From assembly GCF_950101795.1 (NCBI RefSeq), contig NZ_CATNLZ010000036.1, positions 107,844 through 171,843 on the forward strand: a stretch of 64,000 nt of DNA, read 5' to 3'. A program made the translations under genes and the position numbers. Below, one piece after another: positions 24,930 to 34,274 of the stretch (position 1 is its first letter; each line of letters begins with the position of its first letter). The notes beneath the pieces are model-generated. The model worked only from the letters and a program-made list of their open reading frames with translations, was not told the DNA's origin and ran no database searches. This DNA is from Nocardioides sp. T2.26MG-1. GTDB lineage: Bacteria > Actinomycetota > Actinomycetes > Propionibacteriales > Nocardioidaceae.

Positions 24930-25595
24930 ATGTCCAACCTGACCGCCCGCCAAATCATGCTCCTTCTGGGATGCGCGCTGGCCCTGCTCACCGCCGGCGT
25001 CAGCATCTACGGTCTCGTCCGGGGACCTGGCGGCACGACCTCCGACTCATCGGCCGCGAGCAGGACGCAGGTCGAGGCGGGCGCGGATCCCGCCGACCCT
25101 GTCGTCACCCTGGGAGACCGATCGCTGCCCCACACGACAGATCCCATCTCGTACGCGCAGGCTGTAGCGGTCTCCCTGTTCGACTGGGACACGACGGCCG
25201 GTTTCCTCCCGACCGACTACACGGCCGCGGTCCTGGGGGACGCCGACCCGTCCGGCGAGGAGACTCCCGGACTCATCGACGACGCCGCTGCGTACCTGCC
25301 GACGGTCGAGCAGTGGCTCGACCTCGGTGCGATGGAGGTCGTGCAGACGATCGAGATCGACGACGCGTACGTCCCAGATTCCTGGTCGGCCGCGGTCGAG
25401 CAGGCCCACGGACACCTCCGACCCGGGACGACAGCCGTGACGATCACCGGCACTCGCCAACGCCGCGGAGTCTGGAACGGTGAACTGGTCGAGTCGTCGT
25501 ACCCGGTCTCCTTCACGGTCTTCGTTGCGTGCCCGCCGTCCTTCGAGCGCTGCCACGTTCTGCGAATCTCGCAGCTCGACAACCCCCTGAGGTGA
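24930..25595 (+). CDS. Conjugal transfer membrane protein (TcpC/VirB8-like)
   Basis: A 221-residue protein with one N-terminal membrane helix (residues ~7-28) and an extracytoplasmic alpha/beta domain. The arrangement, length and position at the head of the secretion module fit a VirB8/TcpC-like channel component of actinobacterial conjugation systems. The assignment rests on layout and context more than on specific motifs. Confidence 0.6.
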   Translation: MSNLTARQIMLLLGCALALLTAGVSIYGLVRGPGGTTSDSSAASRTQVEAGADPADPVVTLGDRSLPHTTDPISYAQAVAVSLFDWDTTAGFLPTDYTAAVLGDADPSGEETPGLIDDAAAYLPTVEQWLDLGAMEVVQTIEIDDAYVPDSWSAAVEQAHGHLRPGTTAVTITGTRQRRGVWNGELVESSYPVSFTVFVACPPSFERCHVLRISQLDNPLR

Positions 25596-25602
25596 GACGC
25601 CG

Positions 25603-26721
25603 ATGGCTATGAAGGTCCTTGCCATCGGCGCCGCGGCGGCAGTGTTGCTCGCGCCCGGCGCCGCGGTCCTCGGCGTGGCGACGCTGATCAGCCCGGCGGC
25701 CGCCGGGTCAGGGAGCTGCATGTGGGACGGCCAGTCCAGCACCAGCCTCGGAGTCGCCGGCCCCGTTCCCGCGAGACTCACCGCGACCAACGCAGACGGC
25801 GTCGCAGTCACCCTCGGCGAGCAGCAACTCACGCGGGCAGCGACGATCATCGCCGTCGGCAACCACGAGCGGATCCCGGCCCGCGGCCAGTTGATCGCGA
25901 TCATGACCGCTCTGACGGAGTCGTCACTGCGAGTCCTGTCCAACACGAGCGCGTACCCCGATTCCGCCAACATCCCGAATGACGGCGACGGCAGCGACCA
26001 CGACTCCGTTGGCCTCTTCCAACAGCGACCTGCGGCAGGTTGGGGGACGGTCGAGAGCCTGATGGACCCGGTCTGGTCATCCCGTGCGTTCTATGGTGGC
26101 GACAACGGCCCGAACCACGGATCTCCCCGCGGACTCCTCGACATCCACGGCTGGCAGTCCATGGACCCCGGCGCGGCGGCGCAGGCGGTGCAGGTCTCCG
26201 CCTATCCGGATCGGTACGCCGTCAACCAGCCAGTGGCCGAGAAGGTGCTGAGCACCCTCAGCGGGGTCTCACTCAGTAAGGATCTGGAGTGCGCGCAACC
26301 CGCGGGTGACCTGCCGGCCAACCTCCCACCTGGCTTCCCCGGAGCACTCATCACCGCGGCCGCCTCGCAGCTCGGCAAGCCGTACGTCTGGGGCGGTGGA
26401 GACTTCAACGGACCGGCGGGAGGCGGATTCGATTGCTCGGGCCTCGTGCTCTACGCCGCATACCAAGCCTCCGGCGGCCGGATCCGACTCCCCCACTACT
26501 CAGGCGACCAGATTCACTCTGGAGCCGGCATCCCCTGGGCGTCCAAACAGCCCGGCGACCTGATCTTCTTCAGCTACCCCGGCGCCGGCGGTCCCCATCA
26601 CGTCGCGATTTACGTCGGAGGTGACAGGATCATCCACGCTCCTCGAACCGGCGACGTCGTCCGATACGGAACGATCGGTGAGTTCGCTGGCGAGACGCTG
26701 ACGGTTCGACGTCTCGGTTGA
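25603..26721 (+). CDS. NlpC/P60 peptidoglycan hydrolase of the transfer apparatus
   Basis: A 372-residue exported protein with an N-terminal signal/anchor, a middle region with lytic features (residues ~85-200, LTESSLRVLSNTSAYPDSAN and DSVGLFQQRPAAGWG) and a C-terminal NlpC/P60 domain. Catalytic Cys lies in GGGFDCSGLVLYAAY and His in GPHHVAIYVG. It would open the cell wall locally for the conjugation channel. It follows the VirB8-like gene by 7 bases. Confidence 0.9.
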   Translation: MAMKVLAIGAAAAVLLAPGAAVLGVATLISPAAAGSGSCMWDGQSSTSLGVAGPVPARLTATNADGVAVTLGEQQLTRAATIIAVGNHERIPARGQLIAIMTALTESSLRVLSNTSAYPDSANIPNDGDGSDHDSVGLFQQRPAAGWGTVESLMDPVWSSRAFYGGDNGPNHGSPRGLLDIHGWQSMDPGAAAQAVQVSAYPDRYAVNQPVAEKVLSTLSGVSLSKDLECAQPAGDLPANLPPGFPGALITAAASQLGKPYVWGGGDFNGPAGGGFDCSGLVLYAAYQASGGRIRLPHYSGDQIHSGAGIPWASKQPGDLIFFSYPGAGGPHHVAIYVGGDRIIHAPRTGDVVRYGTIGEFAGETLTVRRLG

Positions 26722-26762
26722 CTCCTGCTCGACCACTGAGGGCCACGCATGCTCGGACGACC

Positions 26763-27593
26763 TCAGTTCTTGTTGTGGCCCAGCGAGCGCGCGTGGAGGA
26801 CTTCCTTCCAGTAAGACTCGCGCTCCAGGACGTGGTCGTCGTCGGTACGCATGGACCAGAACTCCAGCAATGCGAACTTCATGTTCGTCCGGAAATGGTC
26901 CTCACCCTTCTCGTCCAAGAGCTCCTTGAGACCTACGTTGTTTCCGTGCAGCGTCGCGGCGTAGGTGCTCCAGCGCTGCCAGATTCCGGTGTCACCGTAG
27001 GCCGACCCGACGTACCTGGCGCCGGTCGTCTGGTCGTGGATGACGTAGACGCCCTTCATCTGCTCGAGGGCGATACGCCAGTCAGGTCGCTGCTGGCCCA
27101 CGATGACCTGAAGATCGGCGAGCGTGTGGTTGATGCGATCGTGGCCCGGGAAAGGGTCGCCCACAAAGGCCTCTTCGAGGATGGATGAGACGGTCATCTC
27201 ATCCAGGCAGGACTCCATGGTCCGGCGCCGTTGACGTCCGGCGAGGTGCAGCCGGACGTAGAGGCGGCGGACGAAGGGGCCCATCAGATCGTCGCGCGGG
27301 ACGACGTCGTAGGAGTAGGTCCTCGGCTCGGGCCGCCGGCCGACCACCTCCCAGACCCCGCCGAAGAGCCAGAGAGTCTGATCGTGGCGGTCCTGGGCGA
27401 GCGAGAAGATGAACTGCCTGTTGAAGGCATTCGTCTCTGGGCGCCAGGAGTTCCAGCGCTGCCACTCCTCGGGGTCGTTGGCCAAGATGTCTATGGGGTA
27501 GTTCTGCCCGTTGAAGACCGCACAATGCACCTTGCAGGTCGCGGGGTCGAGATTCGCCGGTAGGAGAGAAGCGAGCGGGATCGGCGGCTGCAT
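26763..27593 (-). CDS. GIY-YIG nuclease-domain protein
   Basis: A 276-residue protein on the strand opposite to the transfer genes. The C-terminal third is a GIY-YIG domain: GVYVIHDQTTGARYVGSAYG contains the GVY and YVG elements, followed by WQRWSTYAATLHGNN and a Glu in ERESYWKEVLH. The N-terminal 180 residues match no domain I know. As an isolated antisense insertion between the NlpC/P60 gene and the DUF6112 genes it is likely cargo, possibly DNA-damaging or defensive. Confidence 0.75.
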   Translation of the reverse strand: MQPPIPLASLLPANLDPATCKVHCAVFNGQNYPIDILANDPEEWQRWNSWRPETNAFNRQFIFSLAQDRHDQTLWLFGGVWEVVGRRPEPRTYSYDVVPRDDLMGPFVRRLYVRLHLAGRQRRRTMESCLDEMTVSSILEEAFVGDPFPGHDRINHTLADLQVIVGQQRPDWRIALEQMKGVYVIHDQTTGARYVGSAYGDTGIWQRWSTYAATLHGNNVGLKELLDEKGEDHFRTNMKFALLEFWSMRTDDDHVLERESYWKEVLHARSLGHNKN

Positions 27594-27661
27594 AGCCCCG
27601 GACCCTATGCGGGCGGTCCGACGTTTGAACTCGAATGCGAGCCGACGCGCACCTGAACACC

Positions 27662-27952
27662 ATGAGCGCGACCTTGTTGATCGGGATGGATGCGAGCCCC
27701 GACTTCGGAGCTGTGGGCGGAGCCGGCGATCTCCGGGCCATTGTCGGCGCGCTCTTGACCTATGGCCTGATCATCGCCGTACTCATGCTCGTCATCTCGG
27801 CCACGACCTGGGCGATCGCGTCCAGCTCCGGCAGCTGGCACGCAGCCCAGAAGGCGAAGCTCGGGTGCTTCGTCGCCATCGGCGGTGCCGCGCTGAGCGG
27901 CGCCGCGCTGGCATGGGCGAACTGGCTGCTGGACATCGGTGCACACCTGTAA
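27662..27952 (+). CDS. Small membrane transfer protein, DUF6112-like (first copy)
   Basis: A 96-residue protein with two hydrophobic segments (residues ~25-50 and ~68-90). The pair with the next gene (LRAIVGALLTYGLIIAVLML versus LKKVVGASMTVGLVLAVLAL) shows a local duplication. Size, two helices and position before a VirB6-like gene suggest a pilin-like (VirB2-type) or pore subunit. It starts at ATG 27662. Confidence 0.72.
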   Translation: MSATLLIGMDASPDFGAVGGAGDLRAIVGALLTYGLIIAVLMLVISATTWAIASSSGSWHAAQKAKLGCFVAIGGAALSGAALAWANWLLDIGAHL

Positions 27953-27985
27953 GTCGTCCGCCCGTCCGACGTCAGGAGCCCTCCG

Positions 27986-28291
27986 ATGGACCTTCTCACA
28001 GCAGCTCTCCTAGTCCCGCTCGACATCGAGATTGACCCGAACTCCAACGGCCTACCCGGGATCGGCCAGCTCAAGAAGGTCGTCGGGGCCTCGATGACGG
28101 TCGGGCTGGTCCTCGCCGTACTCGCGCTGATCATCTCGGCCATCGTCTGGGCACTGGGGGCCAACTCGTCCAATCCCCATCTCGCGGGTCGCGGCAAGCT
28201 TGGCGTCCTCGTCGCCCTCGGCGCCGCGATCGTCTGCGGCGCTTCGGTGACGCTGGTGAACTTCTTCTGGAACGTCGGCCAGCAGGTCTGA
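27986..28291 (+). CDS. Small membrane transfer protein, DUF6112-like (second copy)
   Basis: A 101-residue paralogue of the preceding gene with the same two-helix layout and a basic/polar loop (ANSSNPHLAGRGKLG). The ribosome site AGGAG lies upstream of ATG 27986. Tandem copies may form a mixed polymer or have specialised roles in the channel. Confidence 0.75.
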   Translation: MDLLTAALLVPLDIEIDPNSNGLPGIGQLKKVVGASMTVGLVLAVLALIISAIVWALGANSSNPHLAGRGKLGVLVALGAAIVCGASVTLVNFFWNVGQQV

Positions 28292-28301
28292 GGGTCCAGT
28301 C

Positions 28302-29600
28302 ATGGGTGTGTGCGACGTCCCGGTGATCCACGAGGTCTGCAACTCCGCCGGCGACGCGGCCGGCGCAGTGGTGACCGCGCCGTTCGACTGGCTCGCTCAG
28401 GGAATGGGCGGTGCGGCCGAGTGGATGTTCACCTCAGTCTGGAAGGTCATCGACACCACGACGTTCGTCGACGTGACCAGCGGTGAGTACACGAAGGTCT
28501 ACAACATCATGTTCGGCGTCGGTGTCTTCGTGATGCTCGGGTTCTTCATGCTGCAAGTCATCGGCGGCATGATCCGCCGCGAGCCAGCCGCGTTGTCCAG
28601 AGCAGCGCTCGGCCTTGCGAAATCGATCCTTGGATCCTTCGTCGCCCTGGCACTTCTCGGCACGGCGCTCGAGATTACGGACCAACTCTGCCTCGGCATC
28701 GTCAACGCCGCAGGGACGAACATGAACGAGATGGGCGACAAGGTCGCCGTACTCGCCGCCGGACTCGGAGCGATCAACCTCAGCGCACCCGGCGCGGGCG
28801 CGATCCTGACGATCTTCCTCTCGAGCCTCGCCATCGTCGGCGCAATGGTGGTCTGGATCAGCCTCCTCATTCGCAAGGCCCTGCTGCTCATCGCGATCGT
28901 GTTCGCGCCGATCGCCTTCGCCGGATCCAGCTGGGACCACACCCGCACCTGGCTCAGCCGCTGGGCGACGTTCGTGATCGCGATGATCCTCTCGAAGGTC
29001 GTCCTGGTGGTGATCTTCTTGCTCGCCACCGCGCAGGTGTCGGCTCCGATCGATGCAGACCTGGAATCTGTCAGCCAGCCGATGGCCGGCGTCGTGCTGA
29101 TGCTGATGGCCGGGTTCGCACCCTACCTGACCTACAAGGCCATCGCATTCATGGGCTTCGACATGCACCACGCGATGTCGGCCGAGCAGGAGGCCAAGGC
29201 GTCCCTCAACCGGCCGATGCCGATCCCCCTCTCGCGCCGTATCGGCAGTGAACCCGCCAAGATCCTGGGAGACGGCGTCGGCCGCACACCGACCGGTGGG
29301 TCCCCTGCGATCACACCCTCCGCGGGCGGCGGCGGGCCAGCCGGAACCACCTCGGAAAGCGGCACAACTGGTGGGGGTTCGGGCGGAGCAGCTGCCGCGG
29401 GTGGCGCTGCGGCTGCTGGCGGCGCGGTCGCCGCGGGCGCAGTGGTAGCGAAAGAAGCTGCGGCAGCCGGACCGCGTTTCGGTGGGTTCGTCGCCACTCA
29501 AGCGACCGGACAAGTAGAGGCCCATGAGTCGACGGCACCGTCAGTGGTCCCGCCGCCGGCCGCGGACACGACGCTTGCCGCGCCCGCAGGACGGAAGTGA
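28302..29600 (+). CDS. VirB6/TrbL-like conjugation channel protein
   Basis: A 432-residue polytopic protein. After an amphipathic start with paired Cys (GVCDVPVIHEVCNS) come six or so membrane segments to about residue 280, then a low-complexity Gly/Ala tail (residues ~330-400). It fits the TrbL/VirB6 inner-membrane core component. It lies 10 bases after the second DUF6112 gene and 6 bases before the SCO6880-like gene. Confidence 0.82.
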   Translation: MGVCDVPVIHEVCNSAGDAAGAVVTAPFDWLAQGMGGAAEWMFTSVWKVIDTTTFVDVTSGEYTKVYNIMFGVGVFVMLGFFMLQVIGGMIRREPAALSRAALGLAKSILGSFVALALLGTALEITDQLCLGIVNAAGTNMNEMGDKVAVLAAGLGAINLSAPGAGAILTIFLSSLAIVGAMVVWISLLIRKALLLIAIVFAPIAFAGSSWDHTRTWLSRWATFVIAMILSKVVLVVIFLLATAQVSAPIDADLESVSQPMAGVVLMLMAGFAPYLTYKAIAFMGFDMHHAMSAEQEAKASLNRPMPIPLSRRIGSEPAKILGDGVGRTPTGGSPAITPSAGGGGPAGTTSESGTTGGGSGGAAAAGGAAAAGGAVAAGAVVAKEAAAAGPRFGGFVATQATGQVEAHESTAPSVVPPPAADTTLAAPAGRK

Positions 29601-29606
29601 TCCTCG

Positions 29607-31058
29607 GTGAGTTCGTCGAGCAGCATCGAACCGTCGCTCACACCGATCAAGCTCTCCCGACTGACCAAGCGCGGATTCCTCGTCGGGCTATCTGGTCCCC
29701 AACTCATGATGGCGAGTCTTGCCGCCGGGACGCTGATTCTCGGCCTCTACCTCGGTGCGGTGATCGTGACCTTCCCGATCATCCTCCTCTTCGTAGCCCT
29801 CGGGTTCGCCGGCGTCGGCGGCCGGAAGATCGTCGAGTGGGGACCGATCGGAGCACGCTGGTTCTGGCGCTCAACCGGAGGCCAGTTGCTCTACCGCCGT
29901 CGTATCGTCAAGCCGCGACCGGCTGGAACGCTGGCGCTGCCGGGCGACGCCGCCCGCCTGAGGCAGTGGGTCGATCCCGAGACTGGCGCTGTCATGGTCC
30001 ACGACCCACACGCCGCGACCCTGACCGCGATCGTCGGCGTCTCCCACCCCGCCTTCGTGCTCCTCGACCCAGCCGAGCAGGAGCGTCGGGTTGTCAGCTG
30101 GGGACGTGTGCTCGCGACCGCCTGTCGATCCGGGCGGCTGGCGTCGCTCCAGGTCATGGAGCGCACGCTCCCCGACTCCGGCAAGGGCCTGGCGGACTGG
30201 TGGGAGCAGCACGGAAGCCGCACGGACGCGTGGGCGTCGACGACTTACGGAGAGCTCGTCGACCGCGCCGGTCCCGCTGGCGAGCGTCACGCGAGCACCA
30301 TCTCGATCTCCCTCGACGTCAGGGCTGCTGGACGCGCGATCCGGGCCGCAGGCGGCGGGAATCGCGGCGCTGCCGCTGTACTCCGTCAGGAGATGGCGAC
30401 GATGCTGGCAGCCCTACGGTCCGCTGACCTATCCCCTTCTGACTGGCTCACGCCTGGCGACCTCGCCCTGATCCTGCGTTCGGCATACGACCCAGCTGTC
30501 GCTGGCGCGTTGGAGCGCCACGGCGCCGTCGGCCGCGACCTGGCAACCGCTGGACCAGTTGCGGTAACCGAGTCCTGGGGCAGCCTTCGCAGTGACTCGG
30601 CGCATCACTGCGTCCTCTGGATCAGCGAATGGCCACGCTCGCTGGTTTTCCCCGACTTCCTCGCCCCCCTCCTCCTGTCCTCTGGAATCCGACGAACCTT
30701 CTCCCTGCTCTACACACCGATGCGTACCGACAGGGCGGCGCGTGACATCCGCAAGAAGAAGACCGAGTACATCTCTGACGCGGCTCAGCGGCAGAGGATC
30801 GGCCAGATCGAGGATGCCCAGCAGGCGGCTGAGTACCAGGACGTTCTCCAGCAGGAGGCGGACCTTACGGCCGGCCATGGCGTGCTCCGGGCAACGGGCT
30901 TCGTCGCGGTCAGCGCGAGCGATCCCGACGAGCTCGAGCGCGCTGTCGCAGCGATCGAGCAGGCAGCGATCCAAGCGTCATGCGAGACCCGTCGGCTCTG
31001 GGGACAGCAGGCTCAGGGCTTCGCCGTAGCCGCGCTGCCACTAGCACGAGGTGTCTAA
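29607..31058 (+). CDS. SCO6880-family type IV secretion-associated protein
   Basis: A 483-residue protein with two N-terminal membrane helices (about residues 28-65) and a long cytoplasmic part. The layout matches the actinobacterial SCO6880 family, which sits where VirB3/PrgI-type proteins occur in other systems. It starts at GTG 29607. In other systems such proteins link the VirB4 ATPase to the membrane channel. The run of transfer genes is then interrupted by two minus-strand genes before virB4. Confidence 0.78.
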   Translation: MSSSSSIEPSLTPIKLSRLTKRGFLVGLSGPQLMMASLAAGTLILGLYLGAVIVTFPIILLFVALGFAGVGGRKIVEWGPIGARWFWRSTGGQLLYRRRIVKPRPAGTLALPGDAARLRQWVDPETGAVMVHDPHAATLTAIVGVSHPAFVLLDPAEQERRVVSWGRVLATACRSGRLASLQVMERTLPDSGKGLADWWEQHGSRTDAWASTTYGELVDRAGPAGERHASTISISLDVRAAGRAIRAAGGGNRGAAAVLRQEMATMLAALRSADLSPSDWLTPGDLALILRSAYDPAVAGALERHGAVGRDLATAGPVAVTESWGSLRSDSAHHCVLWISEWPRSLVFPDFLAPLLLSSGIRRTFSLLYTPMRTDRAARDIRKKKTEYISDAAQRQRIGQIEDAQQAAEYQDVLQQEADLTAGHGVLRATGFVAVSASDPDELERAVAAIEQAAIQASCETRRLWGQQAQGFAVAALPLARGV

Positions 31059-31136
31059 TCGGGTGTCTCCACTGGCTGTTTGAGAGGCGGCCGCGTCTGC
31101 GGGGCCGATGAGCGCCCACCAGTCAGCGATTAGCGA

Positions 31137-33707
31137 TTAGGCCTTGTACTTGCGAACTCGGTCGAACCACTCCTGAACGAGCGCGTGTTCCTTCTCCAAG
31201 TCCTCTATCGGTGGAGCGGAATAGATTAGTGCGGCGTCCTTGTCGTGCCGGCGGGCCCATCGAGAGCAGCGCTTGTAGGACTCTTGGAATTGCTTGTTGT
31301 CCTCATCCGTAATCCTTGCGACGACCTTCATCATCGTCACCTGGACCTCCAGGGTGCCGCGGTTCACGAGCGCGTCGGCGACGTTCTGACTGATGAACCG
31401 CTCCCAGGTCTCGGAGAGGTTGCCGGCCCACATCGCGACCTCACGGTCGTAGGTTTCGCTGTCCCAGCCTGCGGCGTTGCTCTTGATCCTTACGAGGTCT
31501 TGCTTCAGCCATCCGAGGCGGCCGGGTGCGTCCTTCACTGCCCAGGGATGGTCGTCCCGGCACGCACCCGGCTGCTGGTCGGGTCGGCCGCGCTCGATGG
31601 TGCGGGCGGTGAACTCGATTTCCTCCTCGCCAGCGCACCGCTTGATCTCGGCGGCGAACGTGGCGTCGTGCGTGAAAACGATGACCTGTCGTTCTTTCGC
31701 GAGGTCAACCAGTCGCTCGGCGACTCGGCCGCGACGCTCATGGTCGAGGCTCGTCACCGGGTCATCGAGCACGAGGCTAGACCGGGACTGGTCGAAGTGG
31801 GCCTCCGTGAAGAACCCCGCCAGTCCAAGCGCTGTCTGCTCGCCCTCAGAGAGAACCTGTGGGAGTTCGGCGCCCAGCGTTGTGCCGATGAAGTCAGGCC
31901 TGTGGAGCAGTGCCCCCTGTCTTCCCTTCTTGTCCTGGAGCGTGACTCCCTCGACCCGTAGCCGCTCGGACTCGCGGGAGAACCGGTCCTGGACCGCGAT
32001 CGTGACGTACTTCCGGGTCAGTTCACCGACCTTCGTGGTGAGACCCGTAGTCGCGGTCTGCTTCCGGGCCTCCTCGATACAGCGCCGCGCGAGGAGCCGA
32101 TCACGTTCCGCGATGAGCATGTCTTTGGCGCCCGCGAGCACGATGCGTGCGCCGAGATCGCGCCGCTGATTGGCGACTTCCTCGATCTTGACGGCGAAGT
32201 CGCCGGCGTCGATCGCCCGGGCCTCCGTGCGCAACTCGCCGGCCAACCTGTCCAACTCGCTGACCAGGCCGGTGACCTCCACCCCGGGCAGCAGCTCTCG
32301 TAGCGGGTGAGCGGCGAGTCCGTGCTGGCGGGTCCGGAACACGCCGAGGGTGCTGTCCACCTTGGCCTTCAAGCCAGCGTGGTCCTGCTCCAGAGCGGCG
32401 GCGGCGACGGCTACCGCGGCAGGATCCACCTCGACGGCCTTGATTATGCTGAGGGCCCGGGCGAGATCCCCCTCCGCGCGCTCGGCCTGCTGCTCAGTGT
32501 CGTCTGCCAAGAACGACTCGAAGCGGTTCAGGCGCTGACTGGCATCACCAGAGAGTTGCTGCTGACACAGCACACAGTGCGCCGCCTCGCCGGTGTGCGG
32601 GTACGTCTCAGCCGGGTAGGCCTCGGCCTCGGAGAAGCGCCTAGCGGCGTCCCACAGGGCCCTCCATGTCGAAGTACCCACACCACCGACCGGCTCGCCA
32701 TCGAACGACGCCGTCGACGCCATGGAGGCCGCAGCACGCTTCTCTCGCGCAACCACATCGAGTCCCCGTAGAGCCGTGACCGCATAGTCCCCGAGCCCCT
32801 GCTCCAGGTACATCAGGTGCGCCGAGACCGCCTCGGCGGACCCGGCTGCCGAGTTCAGCCGGGCCTTCTCTTGTTCAGGGTTGGTCGACCGCAGACGCGC
32901 CTCCTCCGCATCCAGGCGAGTGGCCTCTGACTCGTGGTCCCCAGGAAGAGCACACGCGGTCTCGATGTCGCTGTCGGAGGTATCCGCGTTTAGGGAAGCG
33001 GCGAATGCCGCCGTGGGCGAACCTGGTGCCAGCGCAGGCATGGTTGCTGCTGCGCGCGCGTTCTCGCCTAGCATTCGATCGAACTCACGGCGAACGCCCT
33101 CACAGACGTCGTAGAGGTCGTCGAGCAGCGTCAGCACGGACGGCCTATAGGCAATCTCCGCCTCCGTCGTCAGGTACGCGTCGCCGCACTTTTCGTCGTA
33201 GAAGGCCACACGGCCAAGCGGCAGCGGCGGCAAGCCAGCAAGGTCAGCGTCCGCGGCGACACCGTCAACCACGTAGTCCAGGTGACCTTCGCGGATCTGC
33301 TGCTGAGCACCGAAGACGTTGGGGAGAATGTCCTCCCGATGCCGCGTGCGGACCATCTGCTTGACCAAGCGGGCATAGCCAGACTTTCCGCTGCCGTTGA
33401 ATCCGAAGACCACCGTCACGCCATCGGTGCCGAACGTCAGCCGCTCCTCGGGACGGAGTCGGTTCACGTTCTTCACGTCCCGAACGGCCAAAAGCTTCAC
33501 CTGGTCCTCGGTCGATTCGGCAGGTGGACGCACGGCAGCCAGCCAGCCACCGTTCGGTGGCGTCGGAGACGGTTCGAGCAGGGACGCCGCGATCGCCGCG
33601 TGATCATCTGGTCCGATCTTTTCGCCCGACGCCAATCGGGCCAGCGCCTGCTGCTGCCACCAAGGACGCGATTCCGCCCACTCAATCAACTCGCCATACA
33701 GAGTCAC
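31137..33707 (-). CDS. Large SMC-like AAA ATPase, probable defence cargo
   Basis: An 856-residue ATPase. A ~45-residue N-terminal helical module (LIEWAESRPWWQQQALARLA) precedes Walker A (GFNGSGKSG, residues 102-110). A long middle with coiled-coil character follows, with a CxxC hook (CVLCQQQL, around residue 380). The C-terminal ABC half has the signature LSEGEQTALG and Walker B SSLVLDDPVTSLDHERR. This is the AAA_13-like architecture of several anti-phage and restriction-associated ATPases. GTG 33707 gives the standard MTLYGEL start; another GTG is 15 bases upstream. It is intact, antisense and alone inside the transfer operon, which suggests cargo. No toxin domain is obvious. Confidence 0.8.
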   Translation of the reverse strand: MTLYGELIEWAESRPWWQQQALARLASGEKIGPDDHAAIAASLLEPSPTPPNGGWLAAVRPPAESTEDQVKLLAVRDVKNVNRLRPEERLTFGTDGVTVVFGFNGSGKSGYARLVKQMVRTRHREDILPNVFGAQQQIREGHLDYVVDGVAADADLAGLPPLPLGRVAFYDEKCGDAYLTTEAEIAYRPSVLTLLDDLYDVCEGVRREFDRMLGENARAAATMPALAPGSPTAAFAASLNADTSDSDIETACALPGDHESEATRLDAEEARLRSTNPEQEKARLNSAAGSAEAVSAHLMYLEQGLGDYAVTALRGLDVVAREKRAAASMASTASFDGEPVGGVGTSTWRALWDAARRFSEAEAYPAETYPHTGEAAHCVLCQQQLSGDASQRLNRFESFLADDTEQQAERAEGDLARALSIIKAVEVDPAAVAVAAAALEQDHAGLKAKVDSTLGVFRTRQHGLAAHPLRELLPGVEVTGLVSELDRLAGELRTEARAIDAGDFAVKIEEVANQRRDLGARIVLAGAKDMLIAERDRLLARRCIEEARKQTATTGLTTKVGELTRKYVTIAVQDRFSRESERLRVEGVTLQDKKGRQGALLHRPDFIGTTLGAELPQVLSEGEQTALGLAGFFTEAHFDQSRSSLVLDDPVTSLDHERRGRVAERLVDLAKERQVIVFTHDATFAAEIKRCAGEEEIEFTARTIERGRPDQQPGACRDDHPWAVKDAPGRLGWLKQDLVRIKSNAAGWDSETYDREVAMWAGNLSETWERFISQNVADALVNRGTLEVQVTMMKVVARITDEDNKQFQESYKRCSRWARRHDKDAALIYSAPPIEDLEKEHALVQEWFDRVRKYKA

Positions 33708-34145
33708 GCTGCACCACCGCACAGGGGACGAAGTGGTACAGACGGGGCAATCCGGGTGCGATCAGACGGCAAGGCGGGTGTTCTCCTCGGATCCGTATAG
33801 AACTGAAGCCACGTGGGCGGAGACTCACACCGTAAGGGCGTCCACCGACAATCGCAGGCAGCCGCTGAGCCTTTGTCAGGGACGGTTTCGGCGGTGACGA
33901 GTTCTGCGTTCTTACTGGGTGTGTCTCTATCGGCGACTGAAGGGCCCGCCGGCTCCCATTTACGGGATCTGTCGCGACCGCGCTTCGTGAGCTGGCTTGT
34001 CAGGCTGCAGGTGCCCCTCGCAGGCAGCGTCGCTTCCGGCAGATGTAGCGCAGCTGCGCGCAACCTGGCCGGGCTCCGCAGGACCGGCAAGCGCCGCCGT
34101 GTCCGCCGCCGGGATATCGGCGACGCCGCCGACGAGTAGACCGGC
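33708..34145. other. Intergenic region upstream of the SMC-like ATPase
   Basis: About 440 bases with no frame that has convincing codon use or similarity. It probably contains the promoter of the minus-strand ATPase and the terminator region of the short zinc-ribbon gene. Confidence 0.5.
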
Positions 34146-34274
34146 TCAGTTACAGGGAGCGCCCTCACAGCAGGGCCGGATGTAACCGCAGCCGTCGCAA
34201 CGCTCGTGCGAGGTATCCCAGCGCATCAGGGTGTCGCAGTTCGGGCAAGGCTCCGTCAGATCGGCCACGGCCAC
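34146..34274 (-). CDS. Small zinc-ribbon protein (42 aa)
   Basis: A 42-codon frame (GTG 34274 or 34268) reading EPCPNCDTLMRWDTSHERC then DGCGYIRPCCEGAPCN. Cys pairs CPNC and CDGC are spaced like a zinc ribbon, with a further CC...C tail. Third positions are strongly GC-biased, as in real genes here. It has no clear ribosome site. It lies divergently from the 34366 gene. Probably a small DNA- or protein-binding factor of the element. Confidence 0.45.
   Translation of the reverse strand: MAVADLTEPCPNCDTLMRWDTSHERCDGCGYIRPCCEGAPCN

Noticed and set aside
31137..33707. Assignment as RloC/PrrC anticodon nuclease
   Set aside because: The ATPase and CxxC hook are suggestive, but I could not find the Arg-Glu-His catalytic set of those nucleases in the C-terminal region.
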